A stretch of DNA of 64,000 nucleotides from Manis javanica (lineage: Eukaryota; Chordata; Mammalia; Pholidota; Manidae), in NCBI RefSeq assembly GCF_040802235.1, contig NC_133169.1, forward strand, positions 43,407,034 through 43,471,033. The letters run 5' to 3'. Under the pieces are notes generated by a model, which was not told the origin of the DNA, did no database searches, and saw nothing but the letters and a program-made list of their open reading frames with translations. The translations under genes and the position numbers were made by a program. Below are positions 37,229 through 50,769 of the stretch, piece after piece (position 1 is the first letter of the stretch; each line of letters starts with the position of its first letter).

Positions 37229-40200
37229 TCTGGAGGGGAGGAAGTCAACAAGCACAGGTTAGAGAAAAAGCAAGGGAACCATTTATTAGAAATTGGAAAA
37301 ATATTGTATGTGGTTGGTGATGAATATGTTATCCATATATTAATTGAAAATTCCGATTAGAACTGTTGTTAAAACATCTTCTGATTTCATGTTGTTGCTT
37401 GTTATACTCATTCTCAGATCCTTACACTAAGGAAGCCCTCTGCATCCCGAAGGAGATGTTAAAAAATGCGCCTTCTTAATAAAATTATTGTGTATTCACC
37501 AGTGTTTGGGATTCCACAATTCAGTGAGAGCTACCTTTGTGTTCTCCACACCTAGTTGGTCATTTACCTTATTTTGCTTTGTAGTATCTCACTGTGTAGA
37601 ATTTTATGCACTATTTCCAGTTTAACCACATCAATGGCAGAAGATACGTATTTTTAAGGTATATAATTTCAAGGTAAAAAAATTTTGCAGTATACTTTTT
37701 ATACAATATTATATTGGTTTTAGCTGCATAACAGAATGACTCAATAATTACATTAATTGTTGCTCACCATAGTAAATGTACCCGTTACCACAATTATGCC
37801 ATATTATTGGTTATATTCTCTGTGTTGTACTTCCACTCTTACCTTTTTATCCTCTTCACCTTTTTTCACCCATCCTCCTCCCGCATGATTTCACTTTCAT
37901 GCACAACAACAACAACAACGAAATCCCACAAACAATAATAAATAAATACCTGGTATGTATTTTAGTAACTGGTAGCAATGAGCAGACATAAAAAGAATAA
38001 TTATCAAGAGTTTTTACATGGAAAAGAATGAATGGTGTGTCTCCTTTTTATACAAATGTGTTGGTGAGAATAAATATGGAAATGGTTTTATAACTTAGAA
38101 TCATTATCATTGAAGTATGAATTTTAGCAGGTGTTTTCCAGAATTAGTATATTTTTTAAAAATATTTTATCCTATAAGACATAAGCAAACAAATATAATA
38201 GAAATAGACTAATAAACAGAGAGAACAGATACTGGTTACCATTGGTGATCCAGATGCAAAGATGTCTTGAATAAGAGGTATAAATTGTCATATTAAAATA
38301 ATTTAATCAGAAAGATGGAGGTACAGCATAGGCAAGAGAACTAACAATATTGTAGTATAATTTCATGGTGACACAGTCACTACCCTTACCGTGTTGAACA
38401 TTTGGTCATGGCTACAATTTTTGGGTCACTTGGGTGTGAAACCAACATAATATTGTATCTCTTCAATATTTCATTAAAAAACTAAAATAAGAAAGGAAAA
38501 CAAAACCAGTTCAATAGTGTCTAAATGTGAGTGAAACTAGAAAGTAATATATTGGCATGATATTCAAATCCCATTACCCTTAAAACAAACATGTCGTCAT
38601 ATGTATAATTATTCAAGGAAGTGTGAGGGTACAAAATTATGAATGACTGAAGCTTTTGACCATAGTAACACATTTAATTATTGAATTGCATTTTTATTTA
38701 TAATAAGTTTGAAGATCTAAATATCATTTCTATAATCTTTTGGTCACTATGAAAACTGTTTTTAAATATCACATGTGTATGGTAGAAAAAGAGAAAGATG
38801 ATTAGAAAATATAAACATTTTAAATGGTTCAACCTCAATACATATTTCATCTACTGGAAATTATTAATGATATATTTGATGGGATTAAATGCATAGTATG
38901 AATAATACAAATTACCTGTAATGATTTATTTATACAAATGAAATGAAATTATTATCTATCATATTTTTAATGTAGTATTTCATTATATTCTTCCTTCTTT
39001 TCTTGGTCTTTTTCTTTTCCTTCCTATTCTTTCTATCTTTCCTTCTCACTTCCATTCTTTCTGCCAGCCTATCTGTCTGTTTTTTGAAAACTGAAGGAAT
39101 CATTATGGATGTCAATCTTTAATTTTACTATTTCTTACATATTCCATAAAATGAATAAACTCTTTAATAGTTACCTGTGGGCAACTATTCCTTAACTTTA
39201 TTTAGTTGAAATATAATTAATGTACACTTTATATTGTTTTCAGTGTACAATTTAGTGATTTGACAATGATATCCATTGCTAAATGCTGACCATGGCAAAT
39301 GAAGATACTATCTGCAGATAATATACAACTATTCCACAATATTATTTATTATATTCCATATATTGTACTTTCATCCCCATGGGTAATTTATTTCATAATG
39401 GGAAGCCTGCACCTCTTTATCCCCTTCACCCATTTTGACCACCCTCCCATCCCTCTTCCCCATGTAATATTTAAATAGGAATCTCTGATGTCATTGTGGG
39501 ATGATTTTGTTCTTTCCACACATAGCCACAAATCTGTACTGTACTTCAGAGGAAAATAGAAATATTTTCATGATATTAAAGTCATGAAATTTAGGGAAGA
39601 AAATGATTGCACTAACAACAATGTGTTTGGATATCATTATTCAATCAGTGGGTGTTTAGTGAGTGAATTAAAATATGTGAAACAAAAACCATCTACCCTT
39701 TCAGTTCACAAAATCAGAAACATCAAGGCTCTACAGAAGCACAATTTCAGTTTTCTACATCTTTATATATTCAGTTTAAGAAAATGTTATAGTAACTTTA
39801 TAAAATTTGAAAAGGTACTATTACAAGAGAAATGAATATCTTGAGGCATTAAATATTAAATTGGCCAAAATTAGCTCTCTCATGGATACTATCCAGAAAA
39901 CAGCTTTCTTAACTATATAACTTACCCCTGTGCCTGCACTTAAAAAGAATTGAACCTCATATGAAGCTCTGTTCTTTATCAAATGTTTACTTCTTGGATT
40001 CACTATATGGAGAAAAAATAAATTAGTTAATCAAGCAAAAATAATCTCTGATATATCTTGAATTTTTTAAGATAATTAAAATGTTATAATTTATTTAATA
40101 TGCTAATATCAAGGAAAATTATATTTAAAATTATGAACAGGAAGGTGTTTCTTATTAAGGCTGTATTGATAAAGAAGAAATGCATATCATTCCTCTTTAA

Positions 40201-41990
40201 CCCAGTGGATTGATAAGCAATCATTTCAAGCAGTCAAAAATGCCCTAAATTTAATTGCTCTTCCTGCTTATTGAATCCTTACTGCCTGTTAGGTCTCATG
40301 GACAGATATTTTAGGGGACACACATTCAGGACTTTGGGTCAGAGAAATCCGTTTGATGCAACAGAACTTCACAGCCAGAGGATCTGGATACACACTTGTG
40401 TGTGGATGCACAATTTCTAGGATTGAAATTAATTATAAGCATTTGTTTACACACACACTCTGTAATAGTAGAAATTGCACACCCTTCATCTTACCATTTC
40501 AGTATTCAACTTAACTAATTTATCCAAGGTATACATGTTCATACCATACTAACATCTTGACCAATATCAAATTATTGATTTTGGCTTAAAAAGTGCAGAA
40601 TTTACTTCACACTTTCATTGTCTTTTCAGAGAGTTCATTCCCAGTAAAAACATTCAACAGAGAGAAAGTAAAATAATCTGCCCAAAGAAAAATAAGAACG
40701 AAAATTAAAATAAACCTCACATATACAGTGTGAATATTGCAACTTATTTTATAGTTTATTATACCCAATTTTCTCTTAGGAAAAAAATATTTCCCAAGAG
40801 AGAATACTATTGACTTCTTCATAAGTATAAATTTCTACTACCCTAATAATTGGCACTTATAATAATAATAGGCACATACTTATTTTACCTTATACTTATT
40901 CAACTTAATGTAAGTGAAAGAAATCTACATTATAGAAGAGTAAAAGTTTTGTTTGTTATAACTTTCTAGATGTAACTCTGGGGGAGGGAGAATATTTTTC
41001 CAGCCTGGGACAAAATACCTTTGAAACTAAAATAAATCAAAAGGAGAAATAAAGTGGGAGAAACCTGTTTATTACTTCCAAGTAGTCATCCACTTCTACT
41101 TGCCAGAGGCTCTCCTGACCAGCCTGCAAAGAGGGGCCCTGCCCACCCTCTTTGGTCCAGATATTCCCTCACTCCCCATTGTCATTACCTATTGATATGA
41201 AGATGGTCTACTTCTCTCCACCCCTTGGAAACACCTATTTATTTGGACATGTACTGCAGCCAGGCAAGAGATTCTGGAAATACTGCCATTTTACCCAAAA
41301 TGGGCATCTATGTTAACCATTTCTCCATTTTTTAATTTCTTTACTCATAAATTAGAGGATTTGTAATCTTTTTTTAGGTCTTTACCTGGTTTCCATTGTA
41401 CTTTATTAAACAGATTTTAACTTCAATTGCTTTATCTGTTACCTTCACCTTTTACAGCTTCAGACAATAGAAACGGATATGCTATTATAATCCGGAACTG
41501 CCTCTGCATTTCCCCCACCATCAATCCTCATTTCTTCTCCTCTGTTGGAAGTTGCTTGACTAATGTATTCATTGGAAACCATAACTTTGAATCAAAATAC
41601 ACCCATAAAAAAAGTGACTTAAGCAAAATTAGACATTTTCTTTCACAGTAAAGAAATGGGTGAGATTCCACCATCAAACATGAAGGTGACCTGAGCTCCC
41701 ATAGGTTTCTCCTCAGCATTCTAAGCACGTGGCTCTAATTCTCAGGAGTCAAAGCAAGCCTGGCAGCTGCATCCATCCCTGCACCCATCCACTGTAGCTC
41801 CAAACATTTGCCATCAGTGGACGGCAGCCCCAGTCAGGGCATCAGGGTCCTGGCACCTGCAAGGAGGGAAGGGAATGTGAGCTGCACTGAGACCCTAGGA
41901 CGAATGGTTTGTGGAAGTAGATCTAAAAGTTTCCACTTGATCTATATTTGAAAGTGTTTTTTTCTTTGGACATCTTCAGATGTCAAGGAG
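37229..41990. other. Non-coding upstream flank of OR copy C
   Basis: No gene is supported. Shared L1 3' ends are seen at about 37690-37920 (minus), 38150-38490 (plus) and 39190-39460 (minus). An (AAC)n run lies near 37904-37920. A private stretch at about 40975-41290, relatively GC-rich, has no obvious counterpart in arms A or B and may be a separate insertion. Confidence 0.55.
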
Positions 41991-42118
41991 TCCTGGACAT
42001 ATGGTTTTCATTTGACTCAAATCTTTGTAAAGCAACCAGCAGTGTCAAGACCTGCATATATTCTAAGTTCTTATTCATATGTTTGTATGAAAAATGTAGC
42101 TTGATATGCATATGTGTA

Positions 42119-42177
42119 TGTATATATATATATATATATATATGCGTGTATATATATATATATATGTGTGTGTATAT
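42119..42177. repeat. (TA)n/(TG)n microsatellite at the end of arm C
   Basis: Alternating TA and TG runs. They lie where duplicated sequence ends and outer L1 sequence begins, so they mark the duplication edge. Confidence 0.9.
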
Positions 42178-42234
42178 AAGCATAATTTTTTTTGTATACT
42201 CTCTTTTTCCTTGATAAGTCTGGCTAGGGTGTAA

Positions 42235-45200
42235 TAAGTCTGGCCAAGATGTATAATAATTAAAATGGCAAGATCAAGGACAAGGCCCGAGTACTGAAAG
42301 CAGTCAGAGAGAGAAAAAGATCACCTATAAAGGAAAACATATCAGGCGATCATCAGACTTCTCAATAGAAACCTTACAGGCCAGAGGGGAGTGGCGTGAT
42401 ATATTTAAGGCAATGAAGTATAAGGGCCTCAAACAAAGAATACACTACCTGACAAGATTATCATGTAAAGTTGAAGCAGGGATTAAACATTTTTCAAATA
42501 AGCAAAAGGTCAGGGAATTTACCTTCCACAACCCATCTATACAATGTATTTAAAGGAAATGCTCTAGATGGAAGTGCTCCTAAGGCTAAATAGCTGTCCT
42601 CAAAGAAAATAAAACCACAGTGAGGGAAGTAGACCAATTAATTACTAACCAAATGCAAAATTAAATCAGCTACCCCCAAAGTCAGTCAAGGGATACACAA
42701 AGAGTACAGAATATGACACCTAACATATGAAGTGTGGAGAATGAAGAAAAAAGAAGGGAGAAAAAAGTATCTTTAGATTGTGGTTGTAACAATATAAGAA
42801 GCAAGTTAAGTTAGAATGTTAGAGAATAAAGAAGCTGCCATTGAACCTTTGGTAATCACAAATCTAAGCCTGCAATGGCAATAAGTACCAATCTATCGAT
42901 AATCACCTTAACTGTAAATGGACTGAATGCACCAATCAAAAGACATAGAATTACAGAATGAATAAAATTCAAGACCCATCTATATGCTGCCTACAAGAGA
43001 GTCACACCAAACTCAAAGACATACATAGACTAAAAGTGATGGGATGGAAAAAGATATTTTAGAAAAATATAGGGAGAATAAAGCAGGATTTGCAATACTT
43101 GTACCAGATAAAATAGAATTCAAAACAAAGAAAATAACAAGAGACAAAGAATGACATTACATAATGATAAAAGGGTCAGAACAACAACAGTATATAATCA
43201 CTATAAATATCTATGCACCTAACATAGGAGCACCTACATATGTGAAAGAAATACAAACAGAACTAAAGGGTGAAATAGAATTCAGTGCATTTATTTTAGG
43301 AGACTTCAACACACCACTTACTCCAAAGGACAGACCAACCAGACAGACATAGGCAAGGAGACAGAGGCACTGAACAACACATTAGCACAGATGGACCAAA
43401 CAGACATCTACAGAACACTCTATCCAAAAGCAGCAGGATACACATTCTTCTCAAGTCAACATGAAGCATTTTCTAGAATAGATCACATACTGGGACACTA
43501 AAGAGCCTTAGTAAATTCAAAAAGATTGAAATTCTACCAACCAACTTTTCAGACCACAAAGGTATGAAACTAGCAAAAACTTGTGCAAAGAAAACAAAAA
43601 ATCCCATGAGCACATGTAAGCTTAACAACATGCTACTAAATAATCAATGGATCAATGACCAAATAAAAGGAGAGATCAACCATATATGGAGACAAATGAC
43701 AAAAACAGCTAAACACTCCAAATTCTGTGGGATGCAGTGAATGCAGTTCTAAGAACAAAGTATATAGAAATACAGGCCTATCTCAAGAAAGAAGAACAAT
43801 CCCAAATGAACAGTTTAAACTCACATCTAATGAAACTAGAAGGAGAAGAAGAAATGAGGCCCAAAGGCAGTAGAAGGAGGGACATAATAAAGATCAGATC
43901 AGAAATAAATAAAATTGAGTAGAATAAAACAATAGAAAGAATTAATGAAACCAACAGCTAGTTCTTTGAGAAAAATTTAAAAAATAGATAAACACCTAGA
44001 CAGATTTATCAAGAAAAAAGAGAGCCTACACACATAAACAGAATCAGAAATGAGAAAGGAAAAATCACTATGGACACCACAGAAATACAAAGAATTATTA
44101 GAGAATACTATGAAATTACATACTAACAAATTGGAGAATCTAGAAGAAATGACAACTTTCTAGAAAAATACAACCTTCCAAGACTGACCCAGGAAAAAAC
44201 AGAAAATCTGAACAGATCAATTATCAACAATGAAACTGAATTGGTAATCAAAATACTACTTAAAACCCCTGGACCAGATGGTTTCACCACTGAATTTTAT
44301 CAAACATTCAGAGATGGCCTAATACCCATCATTCTTAAAGTTTTACAAAAAGTACAAGAGGAGGGAATACTTCCAAACTCATTCTATGAGGCCAGTATCA
44401 CTGTAATACCAAACCAAGCAAAGACACCACAAAAAAAGAAAATCACAGACCAATATCCCTGATGAAAATAGATGATAAAATATTCAACAAAATATTAGTA
44501 AACTGGATTCAAAAATACATCAAGAGTGGACATACAATGGAGAAATGACAGCCTCTTCAACAGTTGGTGTTGGCAAAACTGGACAGCTACATGTAAGAGA
44601 ATGAAACTGGGTCATTGTCTAACCCCATAGACAAAAGTATATTTGAAATGGATCAAGGACCTGAATGTAAGTCATGAAACCATAAAAGTCTTAGTAAAAA
44701 ACGTAGGCAAAAAATCTCTTGGACATAAACATGAGCAACTTCTTCATGAACATATCTCCACAGGCAAGGGAAACAATGCAAAAATGAACAAGTGGGACTA
44801 TATCAAGCTGAAAAGCTTCTGTACAGCAAAGGACACCATCAATAGAACAAAAATGCATCTTACAGTATGGGAGAGTATATTTATAAATAACAGAACCTAT
44901 AAAGGGTTGACATCCAAAATATATAAAGAGCTCATGCATGTCAACAAACAAAAAGCAAATAATCCAATTAAAAAATGGGCAGAGGTTCTGAACAGACAGT
45001 TCTCCAAAGAAGAAATTCAGATGGACAACAGACACATGAAAAGATGCTCCACATCGCTGGTCATCAGAGAAATTCAAATTAAAACCACAATGACATATTT
45101 CCTCACACCAGTAAGGATCACCACCATCGAAAAGACAAACAACAACAAATGTTGGTGAGGTTGTGGAGAAAGGGGAACCCTCCTACACTGCTGGTGGGAA

Positions 45201-46985
45201 TGTAAATTAGTTTAACCATTGTGGAAAGCAGTATGGAGGTTCCACAAAAAGCTCAAATTAGAAATACCATTTAACCCAGGAATTCCATTTCTAGGAATTT
45301 ATCCTAAGAATACAGCAGCCCAGTTTGAAAAAGACAGATGCACCCCTATGTTTATTGAAGCATTATTTACAATAGCCAAGAAATGGAAGCAACCTAAATG
45401 TCCATCAGTAGATGAATGGATAAAGAAGATATGGTACATGTACACAATAGAATATTATTTAGCCATAAGAAGAAAACAAATCCTAACATTTGCAACAACA
45501 TGGATGGAGCTAGAGGGTATTATGCTCAGTGAAATAAGCCAGGCAGGGAAAGACAAGTACCAAATGATTTCACTCATATGTGGAGTATAAGGACAAAGAA
45601 AAAACTGAAGGAACAAAACAGCAGCAGAATCACAGAACCCACGAATGGACTAAGAGTTACCAAAGGGAAAGGGACTGGGGAGGATGGGTGCAAAGGGAGG
45701 GATAATGGAGGGGAAAAGAAAGGGGGCATTACCATTAGCATGTATAATGTGGGGGGAGGCACGCAGAGGGCTGTGCAACACAGAGCAAACAAGTAGTGAT
45801 TCTACAGCATCTTACAATGCTGATGGACAGTGACTATAATGGGGATTGTGGTGGGGGAGGGGGACTTGGTGAAGGGGAGAGCCTAATAAACATAATGTTC
45901 CTCATGTAATTGTAGATTAATGATACCAAAAAAATATATCAAGAGGAATATACAACACAATCAAGTGGGATTCATCCTAGGGATACAAGGATGGTACAAC
46001 ATTTGAAAATCCATCAACATCATCCACCACATCAACAAAAAGAAGACAAAAACCACATGATCATCTCCATAGATGTTGAAAAAGCATTTGACAAAGTTCT
46101 ACATTCATTCATGATTAAAAAGTCTCAACAAAATGGGTATAGAGGGCAAGTACATCAACATAATAAAGGCCATATATGACAAACCCACAGCCAACATTAT
46201 ACTTAACAGTGAAAAGCTGAAAGTCTTTCCTCTAAGACTGGAAGCTAGACAAGGATGCCTATTCTCTCCACTTTTTCAACATAATACTGGAGGTCCTAGG
46301 CATGGAAATCAGACAACACAAAGATATAAAAGGCATCCAGATGGGAAAAAGAAGTTAAACTGTCACTGTTTGCAGATGACATGATATTGTAGATAAAAAC
46401 CCTAAAAAATCCACTCCAAAACTACTAGAACTAATAACTGAATTCTGTAAAGTTGCAAGATACAAAATTAATATACAGAAATTGTGGCTTTCCTATATAC
46501 TAAAGATAAACTTTCTGAAAGAGAAATCTGGAAAACAATTCCATTTACAATTGCATCAAAAAAAGTAAAAACCTAGGAATAAACCTAAGCAAGGAAGTGA
46601 AAGACCTGTATCCTGAAAACTACAAGATACTCATGAGAGAAATTAAAAAGACACCAGTAAATGGAAATATATCCCATGCTCATGGATAGGAAGAATCAAT
46701 ATTGTCAAAATGGCCATCCTGCCTAAAGCAATCTACAGATTCAAAGCAATCTCTATCAAAATATCAACAGCGTTCTTCAACGAACTACATCAAATAGTTC
46801 TAAAATTCATATGGAATCACAAAGGACACCAAATAGCCAAAAAAGTCCTTAGAAGGAAGAATAAAGCGGGTGGAATTATACTCCCTAACGTCAAGTTCTA
46901 CTACAAATCCACAGTAATGAAGACAATTTGCTACTGGCACAAGAACAGACCCATAGTCCAGTGGAATAGAACAGAGACTGGGTAT
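42235..46985 (+). mobile_element. Outer L1, ORF1 end to mid ORF2, interrupted
   Basis: Plus-strand L1 sequence starts in the C-terminal part of ORF1 (about 42270-42590). It passes through an inter-ORF region and the ORF2 endonuclease part (about 42890-43520), then the reverse transcriptase, with the FADD catalytic box at 46369-46380. It lacks the usual 3' end and breaks off near 46985. It is split by a second L1 at 44527-45930. Frames are broken by multiple stops and indels, so the copy is inactive. Confidence 0.85.
44527..45930 (+). mobile_element. Younger L1 nested in the outer L1
   Basis: ORF2 of the outer L1 is interrupted by a 1.4-kb 5'-truncated L1 that starts in the ORF2 C-terminal region and ends with the 3' UTR and a short A tail. 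Flanking duplications AAAATACATCAAGAG (44512-44526) and AAAATATATCAAGAG (45931-45945) differ at one base. The outer RT reading resumes directly after the insert. A 171-codon open frame at 44643-45158 covers part of the ORF2 tail; the C-terminal end is broken. Confidence 0.9.
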
Positions 46986-47290
46986 TGGGGGGAAGAGAGC
47001 ACAAATACCCCATTTTATCATGACTATGTTCTGATGGTCTAATGTACAGCATGGTGATTGTAGTTAAATAATACTGCTGTGTATACTTGAAACTTGTAAA
47101 AAGTAGGTGTCAGTTATCCTTACAAACACACACAGAAAGTTAACTTTGTTAGGTGATGGATATTTTACCTTGGTGTTGGTAAACATATCACAATATATAC
47201 ATACTTAAACCACATTGTACACCTTAAATTTATACAATCTTCATCAATCATGCCTCAATATAGCTGTAAAAAATATAGTGTCTATAATCA
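46986..47290 (+). mobile_element. L1-like 3' end fragment
   Basis: Sequence near 47040-47270 has the wording of an older L1 3' UTR, with a GTTAAATAATACTGCTGTGT-like stretch followed by CCACATTGTACACCTTAAAT. It abuts the broken end of the outer L1. Confidence 0.5.
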
Positions 47291-48640
47291 TGATGTGCTG
47301 ATTACAGACAGTACTCATATCACTATATTCTTTCAGTAATTTCCAAAAAAGAAACTACGATTTTCTGGAAGCATCTATAGAAAATTCTGGATATATTTTC
47401 CTCCTCTTTCATAAAGAGATTTTCTGGACCACAATCCCACCAATTCTCACAAGTGAAAACCATTTTTAAAGGCATCTTTCTTCCTGGAGAACACGAATTA
47501 CCTGATGCATAGGGTTTATAATCACTTATTTTAACTGCCAGGGGACAAAACCACCTTGCATTACTTTTATTAACAAAATACCCAGTTACTCTAGGGTTAG
47601 AAAATACAGGAACTTTCCTCATGGGAGTGCAAGTCTTGAGAGAGCTAATCTTGTCTTATTTATATTCAGTCCAAAAATACAAAGCTGAATAAATTTTAAA
47701 TATATCAATATGCATTGGTAAATCATTAGTAAAGCAAGCACTAGTGTATACAGTATAACAAATACAGGGGAATTAATATATTTTGTGACATATCAACTTA
47801 ATTTTGTGAAGGTGAAGCAATGAGCTAAACAATTATTGCAGCATTGAGATGCTTACCTTTTCTTTGAAAATTGTATAGAAATAGTTTAATTTACAGATTA
47901 GTTGGGAAGGTAGAATTAATCCCTACGTCTTCCATTCTCAGTTTCTTTTATTAGTAACATTACAAATTAATATGAGAATTTGTTGAAACTAATGAACCAA
48001 TATCAACACATATTATTATTAGCTAAAGTCTGTACTTTATCCAAATGTCCTTAGTTTTTACCTAATGCCCCTTTTCTTTTCAGAATAGTGCATCTATTTG
48101 TCATGTCACCAGGGTTACCCTGGCTGTAAAACATCATTGCTATGTCTCCTAGTGCAGTGATTTGATGGTAGTTATGTGACAAGAGTTCTTCAGTTCCTTC
48201 AAAGTTCAGATGAGAAAGCTAATAAATACAGATATCAATTATCCACAAATCGATTCATATGTCTGATACTACTCCAATCAATATGACACCATAGATATAG
48301 ACAACCTTATACTAAAATTTTTGTGGAAAGATACATACATGAGAGTAGGTATAACAATTATGGAACTAGGAATAATGTAGAAATAAGTACTTCAACAATA
48401 TTACTCTCTAGATGCCATAAGACTGGCTTTGTTGTTTACACTGTAGGATAGGCACATGAATCAGTGGAACAGAAGAGAGAATCCAGAAACAAACTGTAAA
48501 ATTATGACAGTGTTTTTTGACAAAGTTTAAAGCAATTGGTGGAGGAAAGATTGCTTTTTATGCAATTGGTGCTGGAGAAATTGGGCACGAATAGCTGAAG
48601 AAAAAATTGCTACAGTTCACTCTATTGGTTCACATTAACA
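47291..48640. other. Non-genic, unclassified
   Basis: No gene is supported. The 99-codon minus frame at 47323-47622 shows no recognisable motif. The sequence is AT-rich and looks like old repeat debris; near 48440-48600 it resembles diverged L1 ORF2. Confidence 0.4.
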
Positions 48641-48960
48641 CAAATTAATTCAACATGGATATCATATGAATTCATTTATTTGTGGAATATAAAAACAAAG
48701 CCAAACAGAATGAGCAAAGTAACAGTAGACTCATAGACACTGAGAAATGACTAGTGGTTCCTAAGGGGGAGGGTCTGGGGCGGGTGGGTAGTGAAGGTGA
48801 GGGAGATCAAGGGGCACAGATATTCTTTATTGTGACATAAATTGGTCACAGGGATAGAAGTGCAGCACAGAGAATACAGTCATGGTTCTGTAACACCAGC
48901 CCATGTTTTAAGTTGGGAAATCTCACTAAGTGGTGAGTTCTGTCATTTTATTAAATTTCA
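48640..48960 (+). mobile_element. L1 3' fragment
   Basis: The stretch contains the typical TTTATTTGTGGAATATAAAA and ACAGTAGACTCATAGACACT wording of an L1 3' end, followed by G-rich 3' UTR. It is non-coding. Confidence 0.6.
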
Positions 48961-50760
48961 AATAATATCAATAAAATTTCCAAGGAGCATTTTTACTGAG
49001 CTAGATAAATGATCATAAATTTCCCATGGAAAGAAATGCATAAGATAAGTTTGGAAAATACTGTTCAGGAAGAGTAATGAAGGGGGGTTGTGCTCTAACA
49101 CACACTAAAAATATTGCAGCAACTGTAGTAAGAGAGTGAAGTATTCTTAGCTGCATTGAGAGCATAAGGGAATGGGAGCGCAGTGTCAGGTAAGGAAAGG
49201 GAGAGAGAAGGAAAAGGAGGGTCCAGGTGTTCCCGACAGGACGTTGTTCAGGCAGAGGAGCTGGACGTGACTACGGAGGGGTGGGCCATCCTATAAGATT
49301 GGTTTGGGGGGCATATCTGGCTTTCTCTGGTTGGTCCCGAAATGAAAATGGGGCAAAAAATTTGGAAACAGGTAGTTACTGACCGAGTCCTGGCCCTGCT
49401 GCTGATGCTGCTGGGGCTGCGGTCTTACTCCCTGGGCTGGCTGCTTGGGAGGTTGGAGTCAGAGCTCTGTTTCATCTGTGGTCTGGCCATAGTCTGTTTT
49501 TACGTTTAGTCTAAAAAATGAATGAGTCTTTGTTCACATGCAATCATCAATTGACTATTCATTAAGAAACCTTCATTGAAAAGTGACGCTTTGAAAATTT
49601 AGAAGGTTGAACATTATACGTCAGGAATCTGGAGACCCGGGAGATGACAGGACTCTCACAAAGTTTGCTTGATTGGGTAGTAAAGGACCCAAATTATTAA
49701 TTCATTAACTTAATAAAGAAATAACGGTAATTGAGGAGTGAGACAGAATAGTAAGGAATACAAAGAAAAGATGTTCAAGAGCAATAAATCCTAAATAATG
49801 GGTTTTACAAATTTATTAAACCTAATATGTCTGAATCACTTATGGACAACCATTATATGTAAAAACTGTCTTCTAGTTCAAAATTGTTAATTTCTTTGGT
49901 GTTGTCCAGTTCTTTAAAATGGTAGTCAAGGAGCTGCCATGTAAATGTAAACTCGTAACACCTAACAGTGAGGAACATACGACAAAAGCTCACTTGACGG
50001 TCATAGCCTACTATTTAACCTTATCTTTGTGAGTCATTACTTTGGTTCTCACTGTTAAATAACTAGTTTTAAAGATGAGAAAACTGAAACACAATGAAGC
50101 TAGAGAAGCTGTCCCAAGTGGAGCTATGACGATCAATTTAATGTCCAACCCCAGAGGCACGGACTTTGGACTTTCTGCTTTAAGAGACATTTTTTTTCCC
50201 ACAGGTCTCTATGGTATCTGTTTGGTTGATTCAAGCAAATGGTATTTTAATTAATTTTCAAACTCGTCAAAGCCTTGCTAAAATATGCTAGAATGAAATA
50301 ATTCTATCCTAACTTGTGTAAGTAATGTGTATGACTATATATATCATTTCCCAATCTCAATGTTTTAAAATGGATTTGTGAGGACTTAAAAGTGGAGAGT
50401 AAATTGTATATCCACTACCATATTAGGAATGGCATTTTCAGATTTCACGTTCAATTACATTGCTTAATTTGTCAGATGCCATGGACAAACAATATTTGTT
50501 TTAAGCATGCAATGATTATGCCCCATATTTGAAAACCTGTATGTATTGCTCTTTTCAGTATTTTCAGTATTAAGTCTAAGATGATCTATATGGGACTCTA
50601 TGCATATGACTCAACAAGATTTTTAAAAACTGGAAAAATAAATAATTTGATTTATTGATTTTGGATTAATAACCTTTTAGTTTTACAAATTACCTAATAG
50701 GTTGATCTTTATTATAAGAAAGAGTTCAAGTTTTTAACAATCTGCTGACTGGCAGCAGAA
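48961..50760. other. Non-genic, with a GC-richer retroviral-LTR-like patch
   Basis: No gene is seen. About 49140-49520 is GC-richer and has the flavour of a class I LTR or ERV fragment, for example the GGGCATATCTGGCTTTCTCT stretch near 49310, but I found no termini. The rest is AT-rich and unclassified. Confidence 0.35.
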
Positions 50761-50769
50761 TAAGAAAAA

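Larger units (their letters stand above)
31008..42190. repeat. Arm C of the triplication
   Basis: This arm carries the OR pseudogene copy C on the minus strand. It is the reverse complement of arm B, interrupted by a 3-kb L1 at 31956-34924, and is direct relative to arm A from about 31.77 kb onward. Anchors: 31644-31760 against B 26.17-26.28 kb; 37500-37600 against B 23.25-23.35 kb; 39470-39830 against B 21.03-21.36 kb; 41640-42070 against B 18.45-18.88 kb. It ends at an AT-rich microsatellite, beyond which unrelated L1 sequence begins. Confidence 0.85.

Noticed and set aside
42119-42177. TA/TG repeat, considered as a regulatory array or a CRISPR-like repeat
   Set aside because: It is a simple dinucleotide microsatellite without spacers.
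44691-45077. 128-codon minus-strand frame
   Set aside because: Antisense of the nested L1 ORF2 tail, with no independent support.
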